Source: Emticicia agri (GTDB taxonomy: Bacteria > Bacteroidota > Bacteroidia > Cytophagales > Spirosomataceae). From it: a DNA stretch of 64,000 bases. Below the pieces are notes generated by a model. It was not told the DNA's origin. It did no database searches and saw nothing but the letters and a program-made list of their open reading frames with translations. Made by a program: the position numbers and the translations under genes. The DNA is taken from the NCBI RefSeq assembly GCF_004168285.1, contig NZ_SEWF01000025.1, positions 1-64,000 of the forward strand, read 5' to 3'. Positions 7,853 to 16,024 of this stretch are shown piece after piece; the stretch's first letter is position 1; each line of letters starts with the position of its first letter.

Positions 7853-8494
7853 ATGAAAGTTTTATTATTCTATTCAATCATCATCAGCATTTGTCTGATG
7901 AGTTTTATCCCTCAGACTACCGTAAAACCTGTCAGGCTTTTTGATGGCAAAACTTTCAAAGGCTGGGAAGGCGATACGGTTAAGACCTGGCGTATCGAAA
8001 ACGGTATGCTGATAGGTGGCTCCACTGAAAAAACAGTACCCCATAACGATTTTATTGTTACTACCCGTACCTACGCCAATTTTATCTTGAAACTGAAAAT
8101 TAAGCTAACGGGAAATCAGGGTTTTATCAATTCCGGCATACAGTTCCGCAGCAAGCGTTTAACGAACCCACCCTATGAAATGGAAGGCTACCAGGCAGAC
8201 TTTGGAGAAGGTTACTGGGCGAGTTTATATGATGAATCACGTCGGAACAAAACGCTGATAAAACCGGATTCTGCTCAGGTGCTGAAATGGGTAAAAATCA
8301 ACGACTGGAACGATTATGAGATTCGGGCAGAAGATCGCCATATCCGCTTATGGATTAATGGCAAACAAACCGTTGATTATACCGAACCTGATACAAGCAT
8401 CCCTCAGTCTGGCTTGATTGGTTTCCAGATTCATGGCGGAGGAGCCGCACAGGTAGCCATTAAGGAGGTATTTCTGGAAGAACTGCCGGATTAG
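7853..8494 (+). CDS. DUF1080 protein, 3-keto-disaccharide hydrolase-like
   Basis: The ATG at 7853 (MKVLLFYSI) is chosen because the frame upstream lies within a repeat. The product is about 213 residues, with a Sec signal peptide and one concanavalin-like jelly-roll of the DUF1080 family: VRLFDGKTFKGWEGD, NFILKLKIKLTGNQGFINSGIQFRS, YEMEGYQADFG, ASLYDESRR, WNDYEIRAEDRHIRLWINGKQ and GLIGFQIHGGG. Some members act on 3-keto-glycosides made by sugar dehydrogenases. This one sits between a PQQ-type dehydrogenase and a PmdH protein, which supports a role in processing oxidised sugars. Substrate is not known. Confidence 0.88.
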   Translation: MKVLLFYSIIISICLMSFIPQTTVKPVRLFDGKTFKGWEGDTVKTWRIENGMLIGGSTEKTVPHNDFIVTTRTYANFILKLKIKLTGNQGFINSGIQFRSKRLTNPPYEMEGYQADFGEGYWASLYDESRRNKTLIKPDSAQVLKWVKINDWNDYEIRAEDRHIRLWINGKQTVDYTEPDTSIPQSGLIGFQIHGGGAAQVAIKEVFLEELPD

Positions 8495-8503
8495 GAGAAT
8501 TTA

Positions 8504-8722
8504 GTGATTGTGGGATTTAGTGAATGAGTGATTAGTCTTGAACTGTGCCGCGACGGCGGACCGTTTTAACTGATTATTATGATTTCGCTGATAATATACT
8601 GGTAGATTAAAAAGAATAGTCCGTTTCTGTTAATCAATTATAAAATCATAATAATCAAATAAATCAGGTAAATCAAAGTTCAGACAATTATTATTCACTA
8701 ATTCGCTAATTCACACAATCAC
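8504..8722. repeat. Nested inverted repeat in the gap before the PmdH gene
   Basis: The outer arms 8504-8534 and 8692-8722 are imperfect inverted copies (GTGATTGTG...). Inside them a perfect 14-bp pair (TGATTATTATGATT at 8571-8584, its complement at 8644-8657) forms a second stem. Another short pair (CTTGAACTGT and CAAAGTTCAG) lies near the edges. The nesting resembles a MITE or other palindromic intergenic element. No second copy is in the window. Confidence 0.6.
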
Positions 8723-8757
8723 TCAATAGATTTATTCAAACAATTTCACCTTTAACT

Positions 8758-11640
8758 ATGAAAAAATCCCATTTGCTCTTACCATTACTGGTGTTACTCA
8801 TAGCTATACTAAGTGTATATGCACAGGAGGACACCGAAAAAGTTGATTTTGAGTACCGATTAGACGCAAGTATGCTGGGCTACTTTGCCAAAAACGGTGC
8901 TCGTAATCCCACGCTAAAAGCTTCAAAAGGCAGCTCGGTGCGCATTACGATTGTGAATACAGAGTTGATGACACACGACATTGCCTTAGAAAAACTGGGT
9001 TTGAAAAGTAAAACGGTCAATGAAAAAGGGCAAAGTACCAGCATTACTTTTAAAGCCGAAAAAAGTGATACTTATTATTGTACTGTACCGGGTCACCGTG
9101 CCGCCGGAATGGTGGGCAAATTTGAGGTAGTTGACGGACCGGTTACAGAAGCCGTAGTAGCAGGCAAACTACCGACCAAAGACGGTCAGCCGCTGAACCT
9201 GAATTTTGAAACCGGTACGCTAAAAGACTGGACAGCTACAGGAACTGCCTTTACGAATCCACTTTACAGCACAGACCCATCGCCTGTACATGAAAAAGAA
9301 ATGAGCATTGGCTTTGAAGGAAAGCAATTTTTAAGTAGTGGTGGTACAACCAATTTTCAACAAACAGGTACCTTAACTTCTGTACCGTTTAAGGTAACAC
9401 AACCTTATGCGGCTTTCAGTGTATCGGGTGGAGCTTTGCAGGATACCCGTGTAGAAATTGTACAGGCTGATACCAAAAAAGTAATTTTCCATTCGACAGG
9501 GCAAGGAAGAGCCACACTACAACCTGTGGTAGTTGATTTGAGACCTTACCTGAACAAGAATATTTTTATTCGCATTATTGATAACGAAACAGGTATTTCG
9601 CAGATACCTTATATTCCGAACGACAAATGGGCGCATATTAATTTTGATAATTTCCTTTTTTATCCATCCCGCCCGAATTTTCCGAACGAATTAAAACAAA
9701 AAGATATTATTATTCTTCCTCCGCTTGACCCTGTAATCAATGCAGGCCTTTCGGGCACAGAAGCGGCCAAGGCCATGACTTTGCCTAAAGGATTCAAGAT
9801 TAATCTGGCAGCATCAGAGCCGGAAATTGTCCGCCCTATATGCTTTACTATTGACTGGAAAGGCAGATTATGGGTAGTAGAAGGACATACCTATCCGGTA
9901 CCTGCACCAGAAGGACAAGGCAGAGACCGAATTCTGATTTTTGAAGATACGAACGGCGACGGAACGCTTGACAGCAGAAAGGTTTTCATGGAAAACCTAA
10001 ACCTGGTAAGTGGGATAGAGTTAGGTATGGGTGGGGTATGGTTAGGCGCAGCCCCTTACCTGCTGTATGTGCCACTTGATGAGGCCAACGATAAACCTGC
10101 CGGCCCTCCACAGATACTCTTGGATGGCTGGGGAACTCAGGATACACACGAGGTTTTAAACAGCTTCCGATGGGGTCCTGATGGTTGGTTGTATGGTACG
10201 CATGGCGTATTTACGCACTCCAAAGTGGGTAAACCAGGCACACCTGACGACCAGAGAGCTAAAATCAATGGCGGAGTCTGGAGATTACATCCAACCACAC
10301 ATGAGTTTGAGGTATTTGCTGAAGGCTCAAGTAATCCGTGGGGATTGGATTTTAATGATTACGGACACCCTTTTATTACGGCTTGCGTGATTCCGCACAT
10401 GTACCACACGGTTCAGGGCGGACGCTTCTTCCGTCAGGCAGGCAAACACTTCAATCCTTATATTTATGACGATATCAGCACCATTGCTGACCACCGCCAT
10501 TGGTTAGGCGAAAGAGGGCCACACGCAGGTAATTTCAGGTCGGGTGCGGCAGGTGGTGGACATGCCCATGCCGGAGCGATGTTGTATTTGGGTGGTAGCT
10601 GGCCGCAGGAATACCGCAATAAAATCTTTATGAATAATATCAATGGCGCAAGAATGAATGTTGACCAGTTGACACGTTCGGGTTCCGGCTATTCGGCATC
10701 GCACAATAAAGATTTTGTGATTATGAACGACTCATGGTCGCAATGGCTGAATTTTAAATATGACCCAAGCGGTTCAGTATTTGTTATCGACTGGTATGAT
10801 AAAAACCAGTGCCATAGTGCAAATCCTGACGTGCATAACAAAACGATGGGCCGCATCTTCAAAATCACCCATGATAACGATAAATGGGTGCAGGTAGATT
10901 TGTCGAAAGCTACTGATATGGAACTGGTAAACTATCAGTTACATAAAAATGAATGGTATGTGCGTCAGGCCAGAGCCATTCTGCAGGAACGTGGCGCCAG
11001 TGCACAAGCACATGAAGCATTAAGGGAAATGTTGGCTAAAAATCCTGATGTAACCCGTAAACTGAGAGCCTTGTGGACATTGCACGTAACGAAAGGGTTG
11101 ACCGAGAGAGACTTGGTAGCTTTATTATCAAACCCAAGCGAGTACCTCAGAAGTTGGGCGATTCAGCTATTGGCAGAAAACAAAAGTGTATCGGCTGAAA
11201 CTCTGAAACGCTTCGGGACAATGGCAAAAACTGATGTTTCGCCTTTAGTAAGATTATACCTGGCATCGGCCATGCAACGCATTGACCCAAGCCAGAGATG
11301 GGAAGTAGTAGAAGCCTTGTCGCAGAAAGTAGCCGACAAAGCCGACCATAACTTACCTGTAATGGTTTGGATAGCCGCAGAACCTTTGGCTACTTTAGAT
11401 GCCAAACGTTTTGTACAGATGGGCGAAAAAGCCAAATTGCCTAAATTCCTGAATTATACCATTCAACGCACAGGCTCATTAAATACCACAGAAGCCAAAG
11501 GCATATTGAAAGATTTAGATGCACGTTTGGGCAAAGTTTCTACTAAAGAAAATCAGGACAATCAGGCACTCATTGCCAAGATACTATCCCCTACCCCTGC
11601 AAAAGAGGCAGATGCGCATGCAGGGCATGGAAGCCATTAA
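8758..11640 (+). CDS. Cupredoxin-PmdH (membrane-bound dehydrogenase) beta-propeller-HEAT fusion
   Basis: 960 residues with a signal peptide ending at YAQ. Residues about 30-125 form a cupredoxin with complete type 1 copper ligands: His73, Cys108, His113 and Met118 (THD, YYCTVPGH, AAGM). A beta-sandwich region follows (about 145-300). Then comes a PmdH-type propeller (TIGR02604-like: LPKGFKINLAASEPEIVRPICFTIDWKGRLWVVE, FRWGPDGWLYGTHGV, GSSNPWGLDFNDYG, AGGGHAHAGAMLY, FVIDWYDKNQCH). HEAT-like repeats fill about 720-930 and the tail is His-rich. Relatives often end in a CxxCH cytochrome; here none exists, and the copper domain may be the electron carrier. Confidence 0.85.
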   Translation: MKKSHLLLPLLVLLIAILSVYAQEDTEKVDFEYRLDASMLGYFAKNGARNPTLKASKGSSVRITIVNTELMTHDIALEKLGLKSKTVNEKGQSTSITFKAEKSDTYYCTVPGHRAAGMVGKFEVVDGPVTEAVVAGKLPTKDGQPLNLNFETGTLKDWTATGTAFTNPLYSTDPSPVHEKEMSIGFEGKQFLSSGGTTNFQQTGTLTSVPFKVTQPYAAFSVSGGALQDTRVEIVQADTKKVIFHSTGQGRATLQPVVVDLRPYLNKNIFIRIIDNETGISQIPYIPNDKWAHINFDNFLFYPSRPNFPNELKQKDIIILPPLDPVINAGLSGTEAAKAMTLPKGFKINLAASEPEIVRPICFTIDWKGRLWVVEGHTYPVPAPEGQGRDRILIFEDTNGDGTLDSRKVFMENLNLVSGIELGMGGVWLGAAPYLLYVPLDEANDKPAGPPQILLDGWGTQDTHEVLNSFRWGPDGWLYGTHGVFTHSKVGKPGTPDDQRAKINGGVWRLHPTTHEFEVFAEGSSNPWGLDFNDYGHPFITACVIPHMYHTVQGGRFFRQAGKHFNPYIYDDISTIADHRHWLGERGPHAGNFRSGAAGGGHAHAGAMLYLGGSWPQEYRNKIFMNNINGARMNVDQLTRSGSGYSASHNKDFVIMNDSWSQWLNFKYDPSGSVFVIDWYDKNQCHSANPDVHNKTMGRIFKITHDNDKWVQVDLSKATDMELVNYQLHKNEWYVRQARAILQERGASAQAHEALREMLAKNPDVTRKLRALWTLHVTKGLTERDLVALLSNPSEYLRSWAIQLLAENKSVSAETLKRFGTMAKTDVSPLVRLYLASAMQRIDPSQRWEVVEALSQKVADKADHNLPVMVWIAAEPLATLDAKRFVQMGEKAKLPKFLNYTIQRTGSLNTTEAKGILKDLDARLGKVSTKENQDNQALIAKILSPTPAKEADAHAGHGSH

Positions 11641-11661
11641 AAAAACTGAGTAAATGTATTG

Positions 11662-11702
11662 AAAAAAGGTACTGTCCTGAAGTTTCAGGACAGTACCTTT
11701 TT
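11662..11702. terminator. Bidirectional Rho-independent terminator
   Basis: A long stem of AAAAAGGTACTGTCCTGA and its complement around a 3-nt loop, with A-tracts and T-tracts on both sides, lies between the convergent PmdH and DUF3037 genes. It can serve both. Confidence 0.85.
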
Positions 11703-11746
11703 ATCAGGTGTCAGGCTGGCACCAATAAATGAGTCAAAGAATTGTA

Positions 11747-12130
11747 TCACAACACCAACTGCTCAAACAATCGTCCAAGCGTCTCTTCCGGGTCGATACA
11801 AAAGCCCGGATGGATTTTTGAGGTCTGGATAATGGTGCTACGGGTAGCAGTAAGCCAACGGAAACGGGAAGCAATGGGTAAAACCCCGATAGGCCCACCA
11901 TTTTTACCACCGATACAGATGCGTTCTAAGGTATGCAGGTATTCTTCCAGTTCTGCTACCTCCAGCTTGCAGGAAAAAGCTTTCAGGCGTGCTGCATCTA
12001 ATTGGTACCTGACTTTCAGAAAGCCTTTTTTAGGGCAATAGAGAATCACCCCTACATTCAGAAATTCTTCTCTTTCTACCCGTGGTACAATACGGACTAC
12101 GGCATACTCATATAAGTGATTTTCTTGCAT
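11747..12130 (-). CDS. DUF3037 family protein
   Basis: About 127 residues from the ATG at 12130 (MQENHLYEY), or from 12148 if the longer start is used. Family signatures are YEYAVVRIVPRVEREEFLNVGVILYC near the start and a FRWLTATRSTIIQTSKIHPG stretch near the end. DUF3037 genes are typically found next to a HipA-like kinase gene, as here: the two genes overlap (23 or 41 nt), so they are translationally coupled and probably work together. Biochemical role unknown. Cytoplasmic. Confidence 0.88.
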   Translation of the reverse strand: MQENHLYEYAVVRIVPRVEREEFLNVGVILYCPKKGFLKVRYQLDAARLKAFSCKLEVAELEEYLHTLERICIGGKNGGPIGVLPIASRFRWLTATRSTIIQTSKIHPGFCIDPEETLGRLFEQLVL

Positions 12131-12905
12131 GCTGTGCTTCGTTAACAAAGTTTTCGGAGTGAGATACTCGTGATTCTAAAAATTGGGCATAAACGGCTCG
12201 TCTTTCCGCTGGTGATTCTGCCAATGAAGGGTCTTCTAACCACGCTTCAGGTATTAAGTCCACAATAGCCTGTATCAATTGAGGTGTAATTTTTTGTCTG
12301 TACTCTTTATCTACCTCTTCTATCTCGGTAGCAAAGGGGAGTAATACATGGTCTTTTACCTGTACAAAAGGTCTGAGCGATTGCTCTTTCCAGTTGTCCC
12401 ATGAATGATGAAAATAGAGTGATGCCCCGTGGTCTATCAGCCAGAGTTCTTTGTGCCACATAAGCATATTGGTATTGCGGGCTGTACGGTCCACATTGGT
12501 AAGCAGGCAATCTAACCAGACAATCTGTGAAGCGAGTCTGGGATTAACCACATTCAACACAGGGTCAAAAGTAATAGCACCTGACAGGTAATGTACACCC
12601 AGATTCAAACCCACGCTTGCCTGTAATAAATCCTGTATTTCTTCGTCGGGTTCGGTTCTGCCAAAGGCTTCATCAAGGTTGGCAAAGACCATTTCCGGCA
12701 TACGTAAGCCCAAGGCACGGGCGAGTTCTCCGCCTATCAGTTCGGCAATCAGGGCTTTTACGCCTTGTCCGGCCCCACGAAACTTGATTACATAGAGAAA
12801 ATCGTCGTCAGCTTCAGCAATAGCCGGCAACGAGCCCCCCTCACGCAGAGGGGTAACATAGCGGGTGATATTGACAGTTCTTAGTTGCGTTTCGGCTGTA
12901 TTCAT
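12108..12905 (-). CDS. HipA-like protein kinase-fold protein
   Basis: The ATG at 12905 (MNTAETQLRT) is preferred; upstream codons lie toward a repeat element. About 265 residues with kinase-like landmarks: Lys41 (LYVIKFRGAGQG, ATP binding), LDCLLTNVDRTARNTNML (Asp132, Asn137, Asp139: the HipA-type catalytic loop) and LIDHG (158-160, DFG-equivalent). It is smaller than classical HipA (about 440 aa) and lacks the N-terminal HipA_N domain. No HipB-like repressor is adjacent; its partner is DUF3037. Whether it is a toxin, a housekeeping kinase or part of a defence or stress module is not known. Confidence 0.82.
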   Translation of the reverse strand: MNTAETQLRTVNITRYVTPLREGGSLPAIAEADDDFLYVIKFRGAGQGVKALIAELIGGELARALGLRMPEMVFANLDEAFGRTEPDEEIQDLLQASVGLNLGVHYLSGAITFDPVLNVVNPRLASQIVWLDCLLTNVDRTARNTNMLMWHKELWLIDHGASLYFHHSWDNWKEQSLRPFVQVKDHVLLPFATEIEEVDKEYRQKITPQLIQAIVDLIPEAWLEDPSLAESPAERRAVYAQFLESRVSHSENFVNEAQHARKSLI

Positions 12906-12943
12906 TGGCTTTCTTTTAACTCGTGGCGCAAAAGTAGTAAAAA

Positions 12944-13053
12944 TGTATGACGATTTTTTAAATCGTCCTGTTTGCGAAATGAGATATTCAATTGATAGAG
13001 GAATACTACTATTTGCCATATCCGGAGGAGACGATTTGAAAAATCGTCATACA
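12944..13053. repeat. Palindromic repeat, family A copy 1 (GTATGACGATTT type)
   Basis: Terminal arms TGTATGACGATTTTTTAAAT... (12944-12967) and its inverted copy (13030-13053) are each themselves short palindromes (GACGATTT-n-AAATCGTC). The right arm contains the stop codon of the TatD gene. Related elements lie at 51514-51608 and 60634-60696. Confidence 0.8.
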
Positions 13054-13724
13054 TTGCCAACCAAACCTAAATAATTATCAAAAATTATCTTCTCCAATTC
13101 CTCCATTGATAAACCCCTTACTTCTGCTGCTTTCTGATAAATAGCTATAATCGAAATATCCTTATCATCTGTTTCAAGAAAAAGCCTTTCCAGAGGGATT
13201 TCCTTTAAAACTTTCAGCGCATTCGATTCTTCATGTAACAATGCACCGCCTAATGATAAATAGAAGCCTTTATCAATCAATTGTCGGGCTATTTCTATTT
13301 TGGTATTAAAGCCATGTACTATCATGGGTACCCGGGGCCTGACTATTTTTTTGATAGAAAGTAATTCATTGTAGCATTTTACACAATGAATAATCACAGG
13401 CTTTTTCAGGTCTTCGGCTATTCTGATTTGTTTGATAAAGATTTCTTCCTGCAAAGGTAAAGGGGCGCCTTTGAGTCGGTCAAGCCCACATTCTCCTATG
13501 AATTTAATAGCCGGGTCTTGTGCTATTCCTGCCAGTTTTTTTAATTGAAGATTATAGAGTTGCTCGTTGATATACCACGGATGTATTCCTGCTGATAACC
13601 AGTTATCAGTACCTTGTAAGCTGAAATTCTCTAAACCTTCTTCCGAATCAGGGATTATCTCGTTGAAAATAATCTGTTCGTTGGCTTGTTTTTTCAAAAG
13701 ATGTGTATGTAAATTGAGCAGCAT
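13047..13724 (-). CDS. TatD family metal-dependent hydrolase
   Basis: About 225 residues from the ATG at 13724 (MLLNLHTHLL); the upstream in-frame ATG at 13751 lies in a repeat. A TIM-barrel amidohydrolase: NLHTH (metal HxH), SAGIHPWYI, FIGECGLDRL (bridging Glu), VIIHCVKCYNELL, MIVHGFN and LFLETDD. Family members are 3' exonucleases or DNases, or deacylases. It is slightly shorter than typical TatD (about 260). The stop codon falls inside a palindromic repeat, so the C-terminus may have been altered by the element's insertion. Confidence 0.85.
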   Translation of the reverse strand: MLLNLHTHLLKKQANEQIIFNEIIPDSEEGLENFSLQGTDNWLSAGIHPWYINEQLYNLQLKKLAGIAQDPAIKFIGECGLDRLKGAPLPLQEEIFIKQIRIAEDLKKPVIIHCVKCYNELLSIKKIVRPRVPMIVHGFNTKIEIARQLIDKGFYLSLGGALLHEESNALKVLKEIPLERLFLETDDKDISIIAIYQKAAEVRGLSMEELEKIIFDNYLGLVGNV

Positions 13725-13742
13725 TTTTATACTTTTTAAGAA

Positions 13743-13834
13743 TTGCCACAATGTACACGAGAAGTCACAATGTTACACTATTTGATAATTGCTAATTATG
13801 TAACATTGTGTTTAGGTTGTGTACATTGTGGCAA
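13743..13834. repeat. Palindromic repeat, family C copy 1 (CCACAATGTACAC type)
   Basis: Outer arms TTGCCACAATGTACAC (13743-13758) and GTGTACATTGTGGCAA (13819-13834) are perfectly inverted. An inner pair, CACAATGTTACA (13767-13778) and TGTAACATTGTG (13799-13810), nests within. The right end lies 43 bp upstream of the acetyltransferase start. A second copy is at 59738-59834. Confidence 0.85.
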
Positions 13835-13877
13835 AATAAATGAATTAACTTTCTGTTTATAATAGCTACAAATATAT

Positions 13878-14345
13878 ATGCCCGATTTATCAATTACTAC
13901 CAAATGTATACCTTTCTACGAACTCAGTCTTGACGAATTATATGCGGTTCTGGCTTTAAGACAAGAAGTATTTATTGTAGAGCAGAACTGCCCTTTTCTG
14001 GATGCTGATGGCAAAGACCAGCTTGCACAACATCTGATGGTATTTGATGAAAATCAGCAACTTGTGGCCTATACAAGGCTTTTTGATAAAGATGTATATT
14101 ATCAGGGTTATACCTCAATCGGTAGAGTTGTTACTGTTCCGAAAGCGAGAGGTGGAGGTTTAGGAAGAGTATTGATGGAAAAATCTATAAAAAAAGTGCT
14201 TGACCTTTTCGGACAAGCACCTATTAAAATCGGAGCACAGAAATACCTTGAAAAATTTTACCGGTCGTTAGGCTTTGAACTGACAGGTAATGACTATATC
14301 GAAGACGGAATTCCGCACACTTATATGATTTATCCTGCTGAATGA
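13878..14345 (+). CDS. GNAT family N-acetyltransferase (ElaA type)
   Basis: 155 residues. ElaA-like N-terminus (LSLDELYAVLALRQEVFIVEQNCPFLDADGKDQ) followed by the GNAT core: RLF, SIGRVVTVPKARGGGLGRVLMEKSI (acetyl-CoA pyrophosphate loop, RGGGLG) and IGAQKYLEKFYRSLGFELTG. Predicted cytoplasmic acetyltransferase with unknown substrate. Its promoter region abuts a family C repeat. Confidence 0.9.
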   Translation: MPDLSITTKCIPFYELSLDELYAVLALRQEVFIVEQNCPFLDADGKDQLAQHLMVFDENQQLVAYTRLFDKDVYYQGYTSIGRVVTVPKARGGGLGRVLMEKSIKKVLDLFGQAPIKIGAQKYLEKFYRSLGFELTGNDYIEDGIPHTYMIYPAE

Positions 14346-14348
14346 TAC

Positions 14349-15989
14349 TTATTTCTGCACCATTCTCTTCACCAGCTTATGCCCGTTTGCCTCTAATTGT
14401 AGCAGATTAATACTGCTCAGATGCAACTCAGAGGGTATCTGTATCATTACCTCATTTTTGCCTATCTGCAAGGTTTCCTGAATCTGTGTCAGTATTTTGC
14501 CATTGGCATCATAGAGTACCAGATTTGCTTTTTCTGATTTGGGTGAATGAATGGTGATATAAATTCTGTCTAAAAACGGATTCGGATAGGCATTCATAGC
14601 CAATAGATTGGCAGAATTTTCTTCATTGCTTGTAATCCTTAAGTCTGCAGGTTGTTTAATGTTGGCATCAAGCCATTGTAACCGGTTAGCTATAAATGTT
14701 TTCAGTTCGTCAACTTCACCAAACCAGCTACCGGAAATCGGATTAGGTTGTGGCCATACATATACCCCTAAAATAGGCCATTTCTGGAAGTTACGGAAGG
14801 CTGGTGCTTGTAGCTCTGTGGTCAGGCTATCAATATACCTGTTGATTTTATCTAACTGAAAGGCTCCACGCTTGCGCTGAAAAGCATATTCTTCGCCTAA
14901 TTCACGTACAAAAGCTGAATCTTCCATCATACGCTCCCACCAGAAAGGTACCTGAAAGCCATCGTTCGGACAAACATTGTTGAATTTATACGAGAAACCC
15001 TGGTAGTATTGCCCGTCGCAATAATTACCGTTTCCATAGGCAATGTCATAATCCCAGGGTGGGCCTGCTTTTATTTTGCCTCCTTTACTGTCTTTGTCTT
15101 TATAAAAAAATGTACTGATACGATACCCATCTACATTTTTGGAAATCTCATTTGCAAGAAATAAACCGATAAACGAGTGCGTATCAAAATACTTGCGGTA
15201 GCCATTTTCTTTATCTCTGAAATTATTACCCCTTAATGCCGTTTCGGCAGTAGAAACATAAGTACTGATATACTTCTTTTGCTCAGGTGTGATTGTTTTA
15301 GGAGCTTCATACTGATAATAAGTACGGTTAGTAACCGGAGGATAATTCTGATATTGAGATGTCCAGCCGCCTGTGGCTTCTCCGGTAGTTTTATCTACTT
15401 TAAAAATATAGCCCCCTGTAATAGCATCGCCTGTCAAATCATCTTCTTTCAATTTGGCAATATCAACCCTACCCGGTGCACGCTTGATTTTTTCCATAAA
15501 CACATATACACCCATATACTGGTTATTAATAAATACCTCTACATATTGTGTACGGCTGGCATACATGCCCATCTCACGAGCCAGCTTCATGGTCAGCACG
15601 TTGTGCATCAGGCTCTTTTCGTTATAAGATGCATACAGAATCCAGTCTGACTCTTCAGGCATACCAAATAAACTGGCATCTTTCGAGTTGTTTTTATCGT
15701 CCCATAGCTCAATGCCAAGGCTTTTTTTAGGAAACATCTGCGACGAAGAACCACGGTACTCAACACCTATAAAACCACTGTAATGATTAGGTTGGTCGGT
15801 CAGGTTATTGACTTTACCCGGGCCGTTATAAATGATGTCCATTTTTGCCTTAATTTTCGGGTCGTCTGCAATAGTTAATCCCTGGGTATTGATGATGACG
15901 ATAGGTAAATTAGAGGAGGTGAAATTCTGCGCCATTCCAAACGCAGAAAGTAAACAAAGTAATAGTAAGTTAAAGTAGAATTTTCTCAT
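14349..15989 (-). CDS. Secreted CotH kinase-family protein with T9SS type A sorting domain
   Basis: 546 residues with a signal peptide (FGMAQ). A CotH domain (about 50-400) shows SGFIGVEYRGSSSQMFPKKSLGIELWD, the ATP-lysine region, YVEVFINNQYMGVYVFMEKIKR, GGYIFKVDK and PWDYDIAYGN (metal-binding DxD-like region). CotH proteins are atypical kinases that phosphorylate secreted proteins. The C-terminal ~80 residues (MNAYPNPFLDRIYITI to GHKLVKRMVQK) form a type A sorting domain, so it should be exported by the type IX system. It ends 4 nt from the convergent acetyltransferase gene. Confidence 0.88.
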   Translation of the reverse strand: MRKFYFNLLLLCLLSAFGMAQNFTSSNLPIVIINTQGLTIADDPKIKAKMDIIYNGPGKVNNLTDQPNHYSGFIGVEYRGSSSQMFPKKSLGIELWDDKNNSKDASLFGMPEESDWILYASYNEKSLMHNVLTMKLAREMGMYASRTQYVEVFINNQYMGVYVFMEKIKRAPGRVDIAKLKEDDLTGDAITGGYIFKVDKTTGEATGGWTSQYQNYPPVTNRTYYQYEAPKTITPEQKKYISTYVSTAETALRGNNFRDKENGYRKYFDTHSFIGLFLANEISKNVDGYRISTFFYKDKDSKGGKIKAGPPWDYDIAYGNGNYCDGQYYQGFSYKFNNVCPNDGFQVPFWWERMMEDSAFVRELGEEYAFQRKRGAFQLDKINRYIDSLTTELQAPAFRNFQKWPILGVYVWPQPNPISGSWFGEVDELKTFIANRLQWLDANIKQPADLRITSNEENSANLLAMNAYPNPFLDRIYITIHSPKSEKANLVLYDANGKILTQIQETLQIGKNEVMIQIPSELHLSSINLLQLEANGHKLVKRMVQK

Positions 15990-16024
15990 AGGTTGAATCT
16001 TTTCATCTGGTGTTAATCATAGCC

